Notes: generated by a model not told the origin, from the letters alone. A DNA stretch of 64,000 nt from Micromonospora endolithica (GCF_003626595.1 NZ_RBAK01000001.1:992001-1056000), one strand, 5' to 3'; positions 41,982-50,752 are shown, counted from the stretch's first letter. Translations and numbers: made by a program.

Positions 41982-43445
41982 CTACTCGACCTTGGACAGC
42001 CGCAGCGCGAGTTCGGGGCAGACCTTGACCGCCTTGAGCGCTCCCTCGCGCAGCCACGTCGGCACCGGGGTGGGCGGGAAGGCGGGGAATCCGTTGCCGT
42101 CGAGCCGGATGAAGTCCGGTACCACGTGTGCGCAGAGACCGTGCCCGTCGCAGCGGGACCAGTCCAGGGTGAGCCTCTGCGGGTTGTCGTCCGGTGCGCC
42201 GGGCAGCCCCATCACCCCCTTGACCCGCCGGCCGCAGCCGTCGCCGGTGCTGTGCAGGCGCAGGTCGTCGACGAACACCTCCATCGCGGAGAGCGCGAAC
42301 CGGGCCGTACCGTCGGGGTGGCTGCACGCCCCGCGGCCCTTGACGTCGCCGGCGGCGGCCCGGACGACCTCCACCGGCGCGCTTCCGGCGACCGCGAGGT
42401 CGACGGAGCGGGCCAGGTCCGGCAGGCCCATCTTGCACGGGCCGCACTGGCCGGCGGACTCCCCGGCCAGATAGCGCACCACCTGCGCGGTCTCGCCCAG
42501 CGGGCAGGTGTCCATGCCGAGCGGGATGATGATGCCGGCGCCGAGGGTGCCGCCGACCGAGGCGAGGCCCTTGCGGGAGATCTCGGCTTCGTCCGCCGCC
42601 TCCTGCGTGATCCACTTGCCGTGGTAGCCGCCCATCAGGATGCCCGACGAGTCCGGCACCTCGCACAGGTCGAGGATCTCCCGCAGCGGGGTCCCGGCGG
42701 CGCACTCCACGACCGCCGGTCGCATCGCCGCGCCGGTCACGGTGAGCAGGACGGTGCCGGGTTCGTCGTCGGTGCCCAGCGCCGCGTACTCGTACGGTCC
42801 GAGCCGGGCGGCGATCGCGAGCTGGGCGTACGTCTCGGCGTTGGACAGCAGGGTGGGCAGCCCACCGACACCGGAGTCGCTGGAGCGCTTCTTGGTGCCG
42901 GGCGGGATGTGCGGCAGGCCGTTGATCCCGTTGACCAGCGCACCGCCCTCGCCGGAGATGAACCGGTGCGGCACGGTGACGATGGTGGTCTCCGCCGGCA
43001 TCCGGCGCTCGGAGAGCGCCTCGGTCAACGAGTCGCGACCCACCCCGTCGTCGGCGATCCCGATGACGATCTCCTCGGCGTCCAGCGCGTACGCGGCCAG
43101 CGCCGCCCCGTCCAGGATCAGGTGCGGGGCGCGGGTGAGCAGTACCTTGTCCTTCCAGCTGGCCGGCTCGCCCTCGGTGGCGTTGACCACCACGACGGCG
43201 GCCAGGTCCTGCCGCTCGCAGGACTCCAGCACCGCGCGGAGCTTCCTGGCGAACGGGAAACCGGCGCCGCCCTTGCCCGTGAGCTGGATGCCCTCGGCGA
43301 GGCGGAGCAGGTGGGACGGCTCCATCGGTCCGATCGGCCCGTGCACCTCCTCGTGGGCGAGCAGGTCGAGGCGGCCGAACTCGGCGAAGCCGGCGGTGAG
43401 CCGGGGCTCGCCGACGCATGCCACCGGCGGGACGGTCGTCCGCAT
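41982..43445 (-). CDS. NuoF-like NADH dehydrogenase flavoprotein fused to a ferredoxin
   Basis: A 487-residue fusion. Residues about 40-400 match the 51 kDa complex I subunit: FMN/NADH motif GKGGAGFPFARKL, NATEGEPASWKD, SLBB region and the Fe-S loop. That loop reads ESAGQCGPCKMG, where the usual first Cys of ESCGxCxPC is Ala; the fourth Cys may be in GACSHPDG. Residues about 425-487 are a small ferredoxin with CDGHGLC and CPEL, three Cys, so probably [3Fe-4S]. It should take electrons from NAD(P)H and pass them through its own ferredoxin. The start overlaps the stop of the membrane haem protein (TGATG), so the two are coupled. Confidence 0.88.
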   Translation of the reverse strand: MRTTVPPVACVGEPRLTAGFAEFGRLDLLAHEEVHGPIGPMEPSHLLRLAEGIQLTGKGGAGFPFARKLRAVLESCERQDLAAVVVVNATEGEPASWKDKVLLTRAPHLILDGAALAAYALDAEEIVIGIADDGVGRDSLTEALSERRMPAETTIVTVPHRFISGEGGALVNGINGLPHIPPGTKKRSSDSGVGGLPTLLSNAETYAQLAIAARLGPYEYAALGTDDEPGTVLLTVTGAAMRPAVVECAAGTPLREILDLCEVPDSSGILMGGYHGKWITQEAADEAEISRKGLASVGGTLGAGIIIPLGMDTCPLGETAQVVRYLAGESAGQCGPCKMGLPDLARSVDLAVAGSAPVEVVRAAAGDVKGRGACSHPDGTARFALSAMEVFVDDLRLHSTGDGCGRRVKGVMGLPGAPDDNPQRLTLDWSRCDGHGLCAHVVPDFIRLDGNGFPAFPPTPVPTWLREGALKAVKVCPELALRLSKVE

Positions 43446-45130
43446 CACTTCGCCTCACCGCGCAGCCCGGCCCAGTAGGCGCTGTCCACCTCGGCGGCGT
43501 TGGCCTTGCGCCGGCGGCTGGACCGGCTGTCCCCGGCGGCGCGGCGGGCCCGGCGGGAGGCGAGATCGACCAGGGTGGGGGTGTCGTCGACCGGCGGCGG
43601 CGCCTCGTCCGGGACGTACCGGGCCGGCGGGCGCCAGTAGTCCGGCTCCACCTCGGGCAGGTCGTCCTCGGCGCTGTGCCGGCCGGCGCCGCTGCGCGGA
43701 GCGGCCGAGATCGGACCGGCGGAGATCGGACCGGCCGAGATCGGGCCCGCCGAGATGGGGTCGACGGAGACCGGCGCGGTGGACTCCCAGCGGCGCGGGC
43801 TGTCCCACGGCTCCTCGGGCTCGTCGAGGCCGATCGGCGGCGACACCGGGTACCGGCTCTCCGCGTCGGCGCGGGACCGGCGGCCGGAGCGCACCGTCTG
43901 GTCGTCGTCGCGGTAGCGCCGGCCGGTCGAGGTGGTCTCCACGTCGGCGTCGCGGCGGGACGTCCGCTCCTCGTCGGACCGCCGGGCGGCCACCTGCTCG
44001 CGCTCGGCGTCCCGGCGGCGGGTGGACCGCGACTCGGAGGGCTCCGCCGTCCGTCGGCGGGAGGACCGCTCGGCCGGCGCGGACTCCCGCGCGGACTCCC
44101 GGCGGCGGCTGGACCGGGCGGCCGGCTCCAGCTCCTCCTCGACGTCCCGGCGACGGCTCGGTTCGCGCAGCGTGCCCGGCTCGGGCACCACCGGCACGGT
44201 GAAGCGCTCCGGGTCGCGGCGCCGGCTGCCCGGCGCGGTCCAGGTGCCGGTCACGGTGGTCTCGGCCCACGTCGCGGTCCGCTCGGGGGTCTTCTTCTCC
44301 TTGTCCCGCCGGCTGAGGTTCTTCAGCAGCAGGCGTCCGTTGGTGTCGTCGGGCAGCCGGGCGGCCATCGCCCTGTTCCGCGCGGCGGCCTGCTGCTGCT
44401 CGCGGCTGCGCCGGCCCAGGCTGACCGACAGTCGGACCAGCAGCGCGACGACCACCAGCAGAACGCAGGCCAGGTAGCTCAGCGTCACCCAGGCCGCCGC
44501 GGGCCGGCCGGCGTTGAGGCCGTGGAAGATGGCGAAGGGCCAGGCGAGGTACGCCGCGGAGTGCAGCACCCGCCAGAGCCACTTCGGACCGACGCCGGCG
44601 AACCGGGCCCGGATGAGGCCGGTCCATAGCACGCTCACCATCAGCAGGGCCGCCACCGTGCCGAGGCCGACGTAGACGCCCCGTCCGCCGACGAAGGGCA
44701 CCACCGCGTCGGTGGCCGAGGCCCGGCCGGTGAGCACCTTGGTCACCACGTGGAAGAGCAGTCCGGCCACGCCGAGGATGCCGGTGGCCCGGTGCGCCGA
44801 CTGCAACAGCACCCGGTGCCGGATCAGCAGCACCAACCGGTCGGTGGCGAGCAGCCCCATCATCACGGTGAGGCTGAGGGCGACCAGGGCGATCACCCCG
44901 GCGAAGAACTCGGTGAAGAAGAAGCCGTACGCGTACGCGGTCGAGCCCACCCCGGTGAGCATGGTGACCGCCCAGGTCGCGGCGAGCGCGGACACCCCGA
45001 AAACGGCTACCGCCCCGGTGGACCGGGTCCGCACCCCGCGACTGCTGGTGGCGGTCCGGACCGTCGTGGCCTTCTGGTTCTGCTGTGCCCGGGCCATCTG
45101 CTCCTCGATCGTCTCGCGGCGGCGCGCCAC
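43445..45130 (-). CDS. ferric-reductase-like membrane haem protein with long charged C-terminal tail
   Basis: A 561-residue protein. Six transmembrane helices occupy residues about 35-235. Four His fit the bis-haem arrangement of ferric-reductase-like/MsrQ domains: HRATGILGVAGLLFH (His-x13-His) and HSAAYLAWPFAIFH (His-x12-His). From residue 245 to the end the protein is cytosolic and strongly charged, full of SRRR and EPSRRRD-type segments, with a PISAG tandem repeat near residue 475. GTG 45130 (VARRRETIEEQM) is taken as start; upstream and downstream starts are possible. It is coupled to the NuoF-ferredoxin gene and likely moves electrons across the membrane. Confidence 0.83.
   Translation of the reverse strand: MARRRETIEEQMARAQQNQKATTVRTATSSRGVRTRSTGAVAVFGVSALAATWAVTMLTGVGSTAYAYGFFFTEFFAGVIALVALSLTVMMGLLATDRLVLLIRHRVLLQSAHRATGILGVAGLLFHVVTKVLTGRASATDAVVPFVGGRGVYVGLGTVAALLMVSVLWTGLIRARFAGVGPKWLWRVLHSAAYLAWPFAIFHGLNAGRPAAAWVTLSYLACVLLVVVALLVRLSVSLGRRSREQQQAAARNRAMAARLPDDTNGRLLLKNLSRRDKEKKTPERTATWAETTVTGTWTAPGSRRRDPERFTVPVVPEPGTLREPSRRRDVEEELEPAARSSRRRESARESAPAERSSRRRTAEPSESRSTRRRDAEREQVAARRSDEERTSRRDADVETTSTGRRYRDDDQTVRSGRRSRADAESRYPVSPPIGLDEPEEPWDSPRRWESTAPVSVDPISAGPISAGPISAGPISAAPRSGAGRHSAEDDLPEVEPDYWRPPARYVPDEAPPPVDDTPTLVDLASRRARRAAGDSRSSRRRKANAAEVDSAYWAGLRGEAK
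43703..43762 (-). repeat. 15-base in-frame tandem repeat (PISAG)
   Basis: About four copies of a 15-base unit encoding Pro-Ile-Ser-Ala-Gly in the tail of the haem membrane protein. The copies differ by single bases. It is probably a flexible spacer and may vary in number between strains. Confidence 0.75.
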
Positions 45131-45448
45131 CGGCCGACCCTGGTTCCTCCCACCTGTACGGACCGGCCGGGCCGGCGGATCAGCCGGACGGGAAAAATTT
45201 CTCGGCGGACCGTCGAACCACCGGCCCACCCGGCGCGTGTACGCCCCGGACGTCCGCCCGCCCGCGCACGCCCCGGTCAGCGGGCGTGGACGGACGGTAG
45301 TGACAGATGTCCATGCGTTGACAGTTCCTGCAATACGCTTGTAATCTTTCGGAAAATTTCAGTCCGGTCTGCAAGACACCGGCAACTGGAGTTTCCTTCC
45401 CCTGGCGCCACCACCACCCCCGTCCCCACCCCCCGTCTGGAGTCACAG
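45131..45448. other. divergent region before the alpha-amylase
   Basis: 318 bases between the haem protein gene and the amylase gene. It contains the amylase promoter (45318-45345), an AT-rich run GGAAAATTTC just downstream of it, and a GTGGGAGGAAC sequence near 45150 on the minus strand that may be a ribosome site for a longer form of the haem protein. No other gene seen. Confidence 0.45.
45318..45345 (+). promoter_or_regulatory. strong sigma-70-type promoter for alpha-amylase
   Basis: -35 TTGACA (45318-45323), 16-base spacer, -10 TGTAAT (45340-45345). This would start transcription near 45352, giving a leader of about 97 bases. The spacer holds CTGCAATACGCTTG, where a maltose-type repressor could bind. 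Confidence 0.65.
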
Positions 45449-46894
45449 ATGCATCGACGTCGATGTCTGTCAGCGGTCGTCGCCCTCGGCGTGATCGCGG
45501 GTCTGCTCCTGCCGACCGTCGTGACGGCACCCCCGGCCGCCGCGGCCCCCGCCGGCACCAAGAAGGTCATCGCCAACCTGTTCGAGTGGAACTGGCCGTC
45601 GGTGGCGAGCGAGTGCCAGAGCACGCTCGGCCCCAAGGGCTACGGCTACGTGCAGGTGTCCCCGCCGCAGGAGCACGTCAGGCGCTCCGAGTGGTGGGTG
45701 GCCTACCAGCCGGTCAGCTACCGGATCGAGTCCCGCAAGGGCACCCGCGCGCAGTTCAAGTCCATGGTCGACACCTGCCACGCGGCCGGTGTGAAGGTCA
45801 TCGTGGACGCGGTCATCAACCACATGTCCGGCCAGGACAACGGCGGCACCGGCTGGGCCGGCTCGTCCTACGGCCACTACAACTACCCGGGCATCTACTC
45901 CGCGTCGGACTTCCACTACTGCGGGACCTCCGGCAACGAGATCACCAGCTACGGCGACCGCTACCAGGTGCAGAACTGCGAGCTGGTGAACCTCTCCGAC
46001 CTGAAGACCGAGTCGGACTACGTCCGGACCCGGATCGCCGGGTACATGAACGACCTGCTCTCACTCGGGGTGGACGGCTTCCGGCTGGACGCCAGCAAGC
46101 ACATGCCGGCCGGCGACATCGCCGCGATCAAGAGCAAGCTCTCCCGCTCGGCGTACATCGTGCAGGAGGTCATCTACGGCGCCGGTGAGCCGATCACGCC
46201 GAACGAGTACACCGGCAACGGCGACGTGCACGAGTTCCGCTACGGCAAGGACCTGGCCCGGGTGTTCCGCTCGGAGAAGCTGGCCTACCTGCGCAACTTC
46301 GGCGAGGGGTGGGGTCACCTGCCCGGCTCGGTCTCCTCGGTCTTCGTGGACAACCACGACACCCAGCGCGACTTCGGCGGGGTGCTGACCTACAAGGACC
46401 GGGGCATCTACGCCCTGGCCAACGTCTTCATGCTGGCCTGGCCGTACGGCTCGCCGTCGGTGATGTCCAGCTACACCTTCAGCCAGCGTGACCAGGGCCC
46501 GCCGCAGGACGGCAGCGGCAAGACCGTGAACACCACCTGCTACTCCGGCTGGGAGTGCGAGCACCGGTGGGGCGCCATCGCCAACATGGTCGGCTTCCGC
46601 AACGCCACCGAGGGCGCCGGCGTCGTCAACTGGTACGACAACGGCAACAACCACATCGCCTTCGGCCGCAGCGGCAAGGGATTCGTCACCGTCAACGACG
46701 AGGACTACGCGATCAACGGCCGGTCCTACTACGCCGGGCTCCCGGCCGGCCGGTACTGCGACGTCGTGCACGGCACCTTCTCCGGCGGCTCGTGCAGCGG
46801 CCCGGTGATCACGGTGGACGGCAACGGCTGGTTCGCGGCCAACATCCCCGCCCACGACGCGGTCGCCATCCACGTAGGCGCCCGCCTGAGCTGA
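45449..46894 (+). CDS. secreted alpha-amylase, GH13
   Basis: A 481-residue exported starch-degrading enzyme. Signal peptide residues 1-33 (ending AAAAPAG). The catalytic barrel opens with NLFEWNWPSVASEC and GYGYVQVSPPQEH. Catalytic residues are visible as the nucleophile Asp in DGFRLDASKH, the acid Glu in VQEVIYGAGE, and the third Asp in VDNHDTQRD. Several Cys pairs suit secretion. It ends with the C-terminal beta domain; no starch-binding module follows, unlike many Streptomyces amylases. RBS GGAG six bases before ATG 45449; promoter is strong. Confidence 0.94.
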   Translation: MHRRRCLSAVVALGVIAGLLLPTVVTAPPAAAAPAGTKKVIANLFEWNWPSVASECQSTLGPKGYGYVQVSPPQEHVRRSEWWVAYQPVSYRIESRKGTRAQFKSMVDTCHAAGVKVIVDAVINHMSGQDNGGTGWAGSSYGHYNYPGIYSASDFHYCGTSGNEITSYGDRYQVQNCELVNLSDLKTESDYVRTRIAGYMNDLLSLGVDGFRLDASKHMPAGDIAAIKSKLSRSAYIVQEVIYGAGEPITPNEYTGNGDVHEFRYGKDLARVFRSEKLAYLRNFGEGWGHLPGSVSSVFVDNHDTQRDFGGVLTYKDRGIYALANVFMLAWPYGSPSVMSSYTFSQRDQGPPQDGSGKTVNTTCYSGWECEHRWGAIANMVGFRNATEGAGVVNWYDNGNNHIAFGRSGKGFVTVNDEDYAINGRSYYAGLPAGRYCDVVHGTFSGGSCSGPVITVDGNGWFAANIPAHDAVAIHVGARLS

Positions 46895-46898
46895 CCAC

Positions 46899-46953
46899 AA
46901 GGAAGGGCCCCTTGTTATCGCCAAATGCATAGCAAGGGGCCCTTCTTAACGCC
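46899..46953. repeat. GGGCCC-core dispersed hairpin repeat, copy 4
   Basis: Units AAGGAAGGGCCCCTTGTTAT and TAGCAAGGGGCCCTTCTTAA with CGCC ends and a short spacer. It begins five bases after the amylase stop and ends eight bases before the -10 of the next gene, so it separates two co-directional genes. Confidence 0.82.
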
Positions 46954-46961
46954 TGGGGCAT

Positions 46962-46967
46962 TACAGT
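46962..46967 (+). promoter_or_regulatory. -10 box for a leaderless transcript
   Basis: TACAGT lies six bases before the GTG at 46974, which is the distance from a -10 box to its start point. The mRNA would then begin at the start codon. No RBS can be found in front of that GTG. Confidence 0.5.
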
Positions 46968-46973
46968 GTTTTA

Positions 46974-47882
46974 GTGCTCTTTGACCGGATCAGTCCATCC
47001 CGTCGGTACCGCTGGATCGCCGCGGCGGTGGGCGTACCCCTGCTGATGCTGGCGGCCGGCGCGACCGGCTGGGCCCTCACTCCACGGCCGGCGCCTGCGC
47101 CGCCGGCCCGGCCGGCGGCGCAGGCGCCGGTGCCGCCCACGGCGACGCCGACCCCCGCGGAGAGCGTGCCGCCCGCCGCGCCCGCGCCGGACCACCTGCC
47201 GGTGGTCGACTACGGCCCGGCGCCGACCGGCTTCCCGGCCGACCCGGAGCCCTTGGACACGACCCCGCTCACCGAGGGGGCGCACCCGACGCGGCGGGTC
47301 GCCGCCTACACCGCGCCCGGCGGCCGGCCGCTGGCTTTCCTCGACCCCACCATCAGCGGCGTCGAGGTCACCATGCCGATCGTCGACCGGCGCGCCGGCT
47401 GGACCGCGGTCCTGCTGCCCTCGGCGAACCGCACGCTGGCCTGGCTGCCGCCCGGCGGCTTCGCCACCGTGGCGCTGCGCGACCAGATCGTGGTCGAGCG
47501 CAAGCCGCACCGGCTCACCTGGTACCGCGCCGGCCGGGCCGTCCGCTCCTGGGAGGTCAGCCTCGGGCAACGCGGTCAGGAGACCCCGCTGGGCCGCACC
47601 TTCGTCCTCGGCCGCACCCCGCCGCCGGAGGCCGTGTACGGCGGGGTGGACATCTTCGCCCTCGGCTCGGTCCCGGACGACCCGGAGGCGGTCCCGCCCG
47701 GCCTGCGCGGCGCGCACATCGGCATCCACACCTGGCAGGATGATGACGAACTGGGGCAGAACACCACCAACGGCTGCATCCGGCTGACCAAGAGCGGTCA
47801 GCGGGAACTGCTGGCCGAGCTACGCCCCGGCACCAGCGTGGTGGTGGTGGACGAGCTGCCTACCCCGCCACCGACGGCCTGA
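46974..47882 (+). CDS. L,D-transpeptidase (YkuD), membrane anchored
   Basis: A 302-residue protein. One N-terminal transmembrane helix (WIAAAVGVPLLMLAAGATGWAL), a Pro/Ala-rich linker (residues 38-75), an SH3-like region, then the YkuD domain with IGIHTWQ and the active-site NTTNGCIRLT. It forms 3-3 cross-links in peptidoglycan. The GTG start at 46974 has no RBS; the -10 six bases upstream suggests a leaderless transcript. Confidence 0.89.
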   Translation: MLFDRISPSRRYRWIAAAVGVPLLMLAAGATGWALTPRPAPAPPARPAAQAPVPPTATPTPAESVPPAAPAPDHLPVVDYGPAPTGFPADPEPLDTTPLTEGAHPTRRVAAYTAPGGRPLAFLDPTISGVEVTMPIVDRRAGWTAVLLPSANRTLAWLPPGGFATVALRDQIVVERKPHRLTWYRAGRAVRSWEVSLGQRGQETPLGRTFVLGRTPPPEAVYGGVDIFALGSVPDDPEAVPPGLRGAHIGIHTWQDDDELGQNTTNGCIRLTKSGQRELLAELRPGTSVVVVDELPTPPPTA

Positions 47883-47943
47883 CGGTTTCCGGCACGCGGA
47901 ACGGGTAACCGGCCGGCGCCCGCCGAGCGGAAGGGGAGCCCGC

Positions 47944-48786
47944 ATGGCCCTCGCACCCGACACCGTCGTCCTGATCCACGGCCTGTGGATGACGCCGCGC
48001 AGCTGGGAGCGGTGGGCCGACCGCTACACCGCTCGTGGCCTGCGGGTGCTGGCCCCCGCCTGGCCCGGCCTGGAGGGCGAGGTCGAACGGTTGCGGGCGG
48101 ATCCCACCCCGATCGCCGGGCAGAGCATCGCCGGGATCGCCGACCACTACGACCGGCTCGTCCGCGACCTGCCGAGACCACCGCTGATCATGGGCCACTC
48201 GTTCGGCGGGTTGATCGCCCAGCTCCTGGTCGACCGGGGGCTCGGCGCGGCAGCCGTCGGCGTGCACCCGGCCGCCCCCAAGGGCGTGGTGAAGGTGCCG
48301 CTGAGCACCCTGCGGTCCGGCTTCTCGATCCTGCGCAACCCGGCAAACCGGCACCGCGCCGTACCGTTCACCGCCGACGACTTCCACTACGCCTTCGGCA
48401 ACACCCTCGACCGGGAGGCGTCCGACCGGGCCTGGGAGCGGTACGCGGTGCCCGGCGCCGGCCGGGTGCTCTTCGAGGGCGCCTTCGCCAACCTGGACCC
48501 GAACTCGCCGGCCCGGGTCGAGGTCGGCCGGCACGATCGCGCCCCGCTGCTGCTGCTCGCCGGCACCGAGGACCACGTGGTGCCCCCGTCCGTGGTACGC
48601 GGCACCGCGGCGCTCTACCAGCGGTCCCGGGCGCTGACCGCCTATCACGAGTTCGCCGGGCGGTCGCACTTCACCGTCGGTGAGCCCGGCTGGGAGCGGG
48701 TCGCCGACTACGCCCTGGACTGGGCCGTACGCGCGGCGGCCCTGCCCCGCGAGGCGACCGTCGCCCGCGAGGCCCCACGATACTGA
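47944..48786 (+). CDS. alpha/beta hydrolase
   Basis: A 280-residue alpha/beta-hydrolase. HGLWMTPRSW in the oxyanion region, nucleophile in GHSFGG, acid in GTEDHVVPP and His in GRSHFTVG. The pattern matches the large group of esterase-like hydrolases with no assigned substrate. RBS AAGGGGAG before ATG 47944. Confidence 0.88.
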   Translation: MALAPDTVVLIHGLWMTPRSWERWADRYTARGLRVLAPAWPGLEGEVERLRADPTPIAGQSIAGIADHYDRLVRDLPRPPLIMGHSFGGLIAQLLVDRGLGAAAVGVHPAAPKGVVKVPLSTLRSGFSILRNPANRHRAVPFTADDFHYAFGNTLDREASDRAWERYAVPGAGRVLFEGAFANLDPNSPARVEVGRHDRAPLLLLAGTEDHVVPPSVVRGTAALYQRSRALTAYHEFAGRSHFTVGEPGWERVADYALDWAVRAAALPREATVAREAPRY

Positions 48787-48810
48787 GCGCGGACCCGAGA
48801 CCCGGAGCGG

Positions 48811-49221
48811 TCAATCCCAGGTCTGGGTGATGTCCAGGATCTCCAGACCAGGAGGCGCCGCCGCCGACACCACCTTGGCGTCGCGGGTCACGAGGTAGCA
48901 GCGGTAGAGAACCGCTGTGGCCACCGCGTGCGCGACGTCCAACGTCACGCCGTGCCGGGCGGCGAGCCTCGCCACCGGACGGCTGGTCGGCGCGTCGTAG
49001 ACCGCCACCTCGATGTCGCGGTCCCCGGCGAGCAGCACGTCGAGGAGATCAGCGGCGGCGGTGCCGGCCACCTCGAGCTGCGCCTGGCCGAGGCACAGCG
49101 CCGGGATCCAGATCCGCTGGTCCGGGTCCTCCTGGGCAAGGGTGATCATGGCACCGGGCTCGACGCTGGTGCCGGAGGCGTAACCGAGAAGTGCGGAGGT
49201 GTCCAGGACGAGACCGTTCAC
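48811..49221 (-). CDS. PIN-domain toxin-like protein (VapC type)
   Basis: A 136-residue PIN domain. Acidic residues for metal binding: Asp in LVLDTSALL, Glu in QAQLEVAG, Asp in LDVAHAVA and Asp in LVTRDAKV. VapC toxins cut tRNA or rRNA. The GTG start at 49221 overlaps the stop of the upstream antitoxin (GTGA), which is the normal toxin-antitoxin order. Confidence 0.82.
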   Translation of the reverse strand: MNGLVLDTSALLGYASGTSVEPGAMITLAQEDPDQRIWIPALCLGQAQLEVAGTAAADLLDVLLAGDRDIEVAVYDAPTSRPVARLAARHGVTLDVAHAVATAVLYRCYLVTRDAKVVSAAAPPGLEILDITQTWD

Positions 49222-49496
49222 GCCGCAGCCGACCCCTCGTCGAACTGTGCGAGCCACTTCATGTTGCGGGCGTGCTGCTCGTCGCTGATCGGGGCCTTCG
49301 CGGCGAGCCTGGCCCTCGTCCGCTCGACGTCCTCGTCGGTTACCACGTAGCCGAGTTCAGCCCACCGGGTTCGTAGTCCGTCGGCCCGCATCTTCCGGCG
49401 GAGAACCTCGGCGATGAAACCCGAGGTGTTGTTCCGCGACCGCTCGACGTACGCGGCGACATCGTCGGGCAGGCTGATCGTGATCCGTCGCGTCAT
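49218..49496 (-). CDS. ribbon-helix-helix antitoxin-like protein (VapB type)
   Basis: A 92-residue protein with the RHH pattern RRITISLPDDVAAYVERSRNNTSGFIAEVLRR at its N-terminus; the C-terminal half would bind the toxin. It is coupled to the PIN-domain gene. ATG 49496 is used, though GTG 49502 six bases upstream is equally possible; the sequence TATAGG just before could be a -10 of a leaderless transcript. Confidence 0.82.
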   Translation of the reverse strand: MTRRITISLPDDVAAYVERSRNNTSGFIAEVLRRKMRADGLRTRWAELGYVVTDEDVERTRARLAAKAPISDEQHARNMKWLAQFDEGSAAA

Positions 49497-49580
49497 ACTC
49501 ACAGCCTATACGCTGCATACTCCGGTGCCTGGTAGCGACACCACTGGCATGGTGAGGGTGGGTGCGGGTACCACTGAGAC

Positions 49581-50720
49581 ATGAGGGCGAGTTTCCGGCT
49601 TGGCCGGATCGCGGGTGTTCCGGTCGGGGTCAACTGGAGCGTCCTGGTCATCTTCCTGCTGATCGCGTGGGGGTTGGCCGCGAACCAGTTCCCCCGGTCG
49701 TACCCGGACCGGCCGGTGATCGCGTACGTCCTGGCGGGTCTCGCGGCGGCCGTGGTGTTCTTCCTCGGCCTGCTCGCCCACGAGGTCTCGCACGCGATCG
49801 TGGCCAGGCGCAACGGCCTGGAGGTCGGCGGCATCACGCTCTGGCTCTTCGGCGGTGTCGCCGAGCTGAAGGGCGAGGCGCCGAGCCCCGGTGCGGAGCT
49901 GCGCATCGCCGGCGTCGGTCCGCTGGTCAGTCTGGTCATCGGGCTGTTCTTCGGCGGCATCGCGGTGGCCCTGGCCCTGACCGGCTACGAGGGGCTGCTG
50001 CTCGGGATGCTGGCCTGGCTGGCCGGCATCAACGTGCTGCTCGCCGTCTTCAATGTGCTCCCGGCCGCCCCGCTGGACGGGGGCCGGCTGCTGCGCGCGG
50101 CGGTCTGGAAGGCCACCGGCGACCGGACCCGGGCCTCGGTGGTGGCGGCGCGGGCCGGCCGGATCCTCGGTGTGGTCCTGATCGGCCTGGGGTTCTGGCA
50201 GTTCTTCGTCGGTGCCGGCTTCGGCGGGCTGTGGCTGGCCCTGATCGGCTGGTTCCTCATCGGGGCGGCCGGCATGGAGGAGCGGCAGGCCCGGCTGGGC
50301 GACGCGCTGCGCGGGGTCCGGGTCGCCGACGTGATGACGCCGCAGCCGCAGACCGCCTCGGGCGACCTGACGGTGGCCGACTTCGTGGACAACTACCTCT
50401 TCGCGTACCGGCACTCGGCGCTGCCGCTGACCGAGGAGGGCCGCCCGGTCGGTCTGGTGACCCTGGACCGGGTCCGGGGCGTGCCGCCGGACCGGCGGGC
50501 CGGCACCACCCTGTCCGAGGTCTCCTGCCGGGCCGACGAGCTGGTGCTCGCCTCCCCCGACGAGCCGCTCAACGACCTGCTCCCCCGGCTCAGCGACTGC
50601 GCCGACGGGCGGGCGCTGGTGGTCACCGACGGCCGGCTGGTCGGCATCGTCTCGCCCAGCGACATCAGCCGCGCGGTCCAGCGCGGCAGCCTCCGCGAGC
50701 AGATGACCGGCGGGCGCTGA
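49581..50720 (+). CDS. site-2 protease family membrane metalloprotease with CBS domains
   Basis: A 379-residue intramembrane protease. Zinc site HEVSH in TM2-3 and NVLPAAPLDGGR with the third ligand Asp; about six transmembrane helices in residues 15-235. Two CBS domains follow (about 250-305 and 315-375), with VMTPQPQT and ALPLTEEGRPVGLVT. This matches the Rv2625c/SpoIVFB-like group whose CBS pair may sense nucleotides. It is alone on its strand. Confidence 0.92.
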   Translation: MRASFRLGRIAGVPVGVNWSVLVIFLLIAWGLAANQFPRSYPDRPVIAYVLAGLAAAVVFFLGLLAHEVSHAIVARRNGLEVGGITLWLFGGVAELKGEAPSPGAELRIAGVGPLVSLVIGLFFGGIAVALALTGYEGLLLGMLAWLAGINVLLAVFNVLPAAPLDGGRLLRAAVWKATGDRTRASVVAARAGRILGVVLIGLGFWQFFVGAGFGGLWLALIGWFLIGAAGMEERQARLGDALRGVRVADVMTPQPQTASGDLTVADFVDNYLFAYRHSALPLTEEGRPVGLVTLDRVRGVPPDRRAGTTLSEVSCRADELVLASPDEPLNDLLPRLSDCADGRALVVTDGRLVGIVSPSDISRAVQRGSLREQMTGGR

Positions 50721-50752
50721 GCCGACCGCGGGCCGCGTCCGGCGTGGGGGGC

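Noticed and set aside
43703..43762. Possible CRISPR-like repeats
   Set aside because: The units are 15 bases, directly adjacent and in frame within a coding region, so this is a protein repeat. No spaced direct repeats were seen anywhere in the window.
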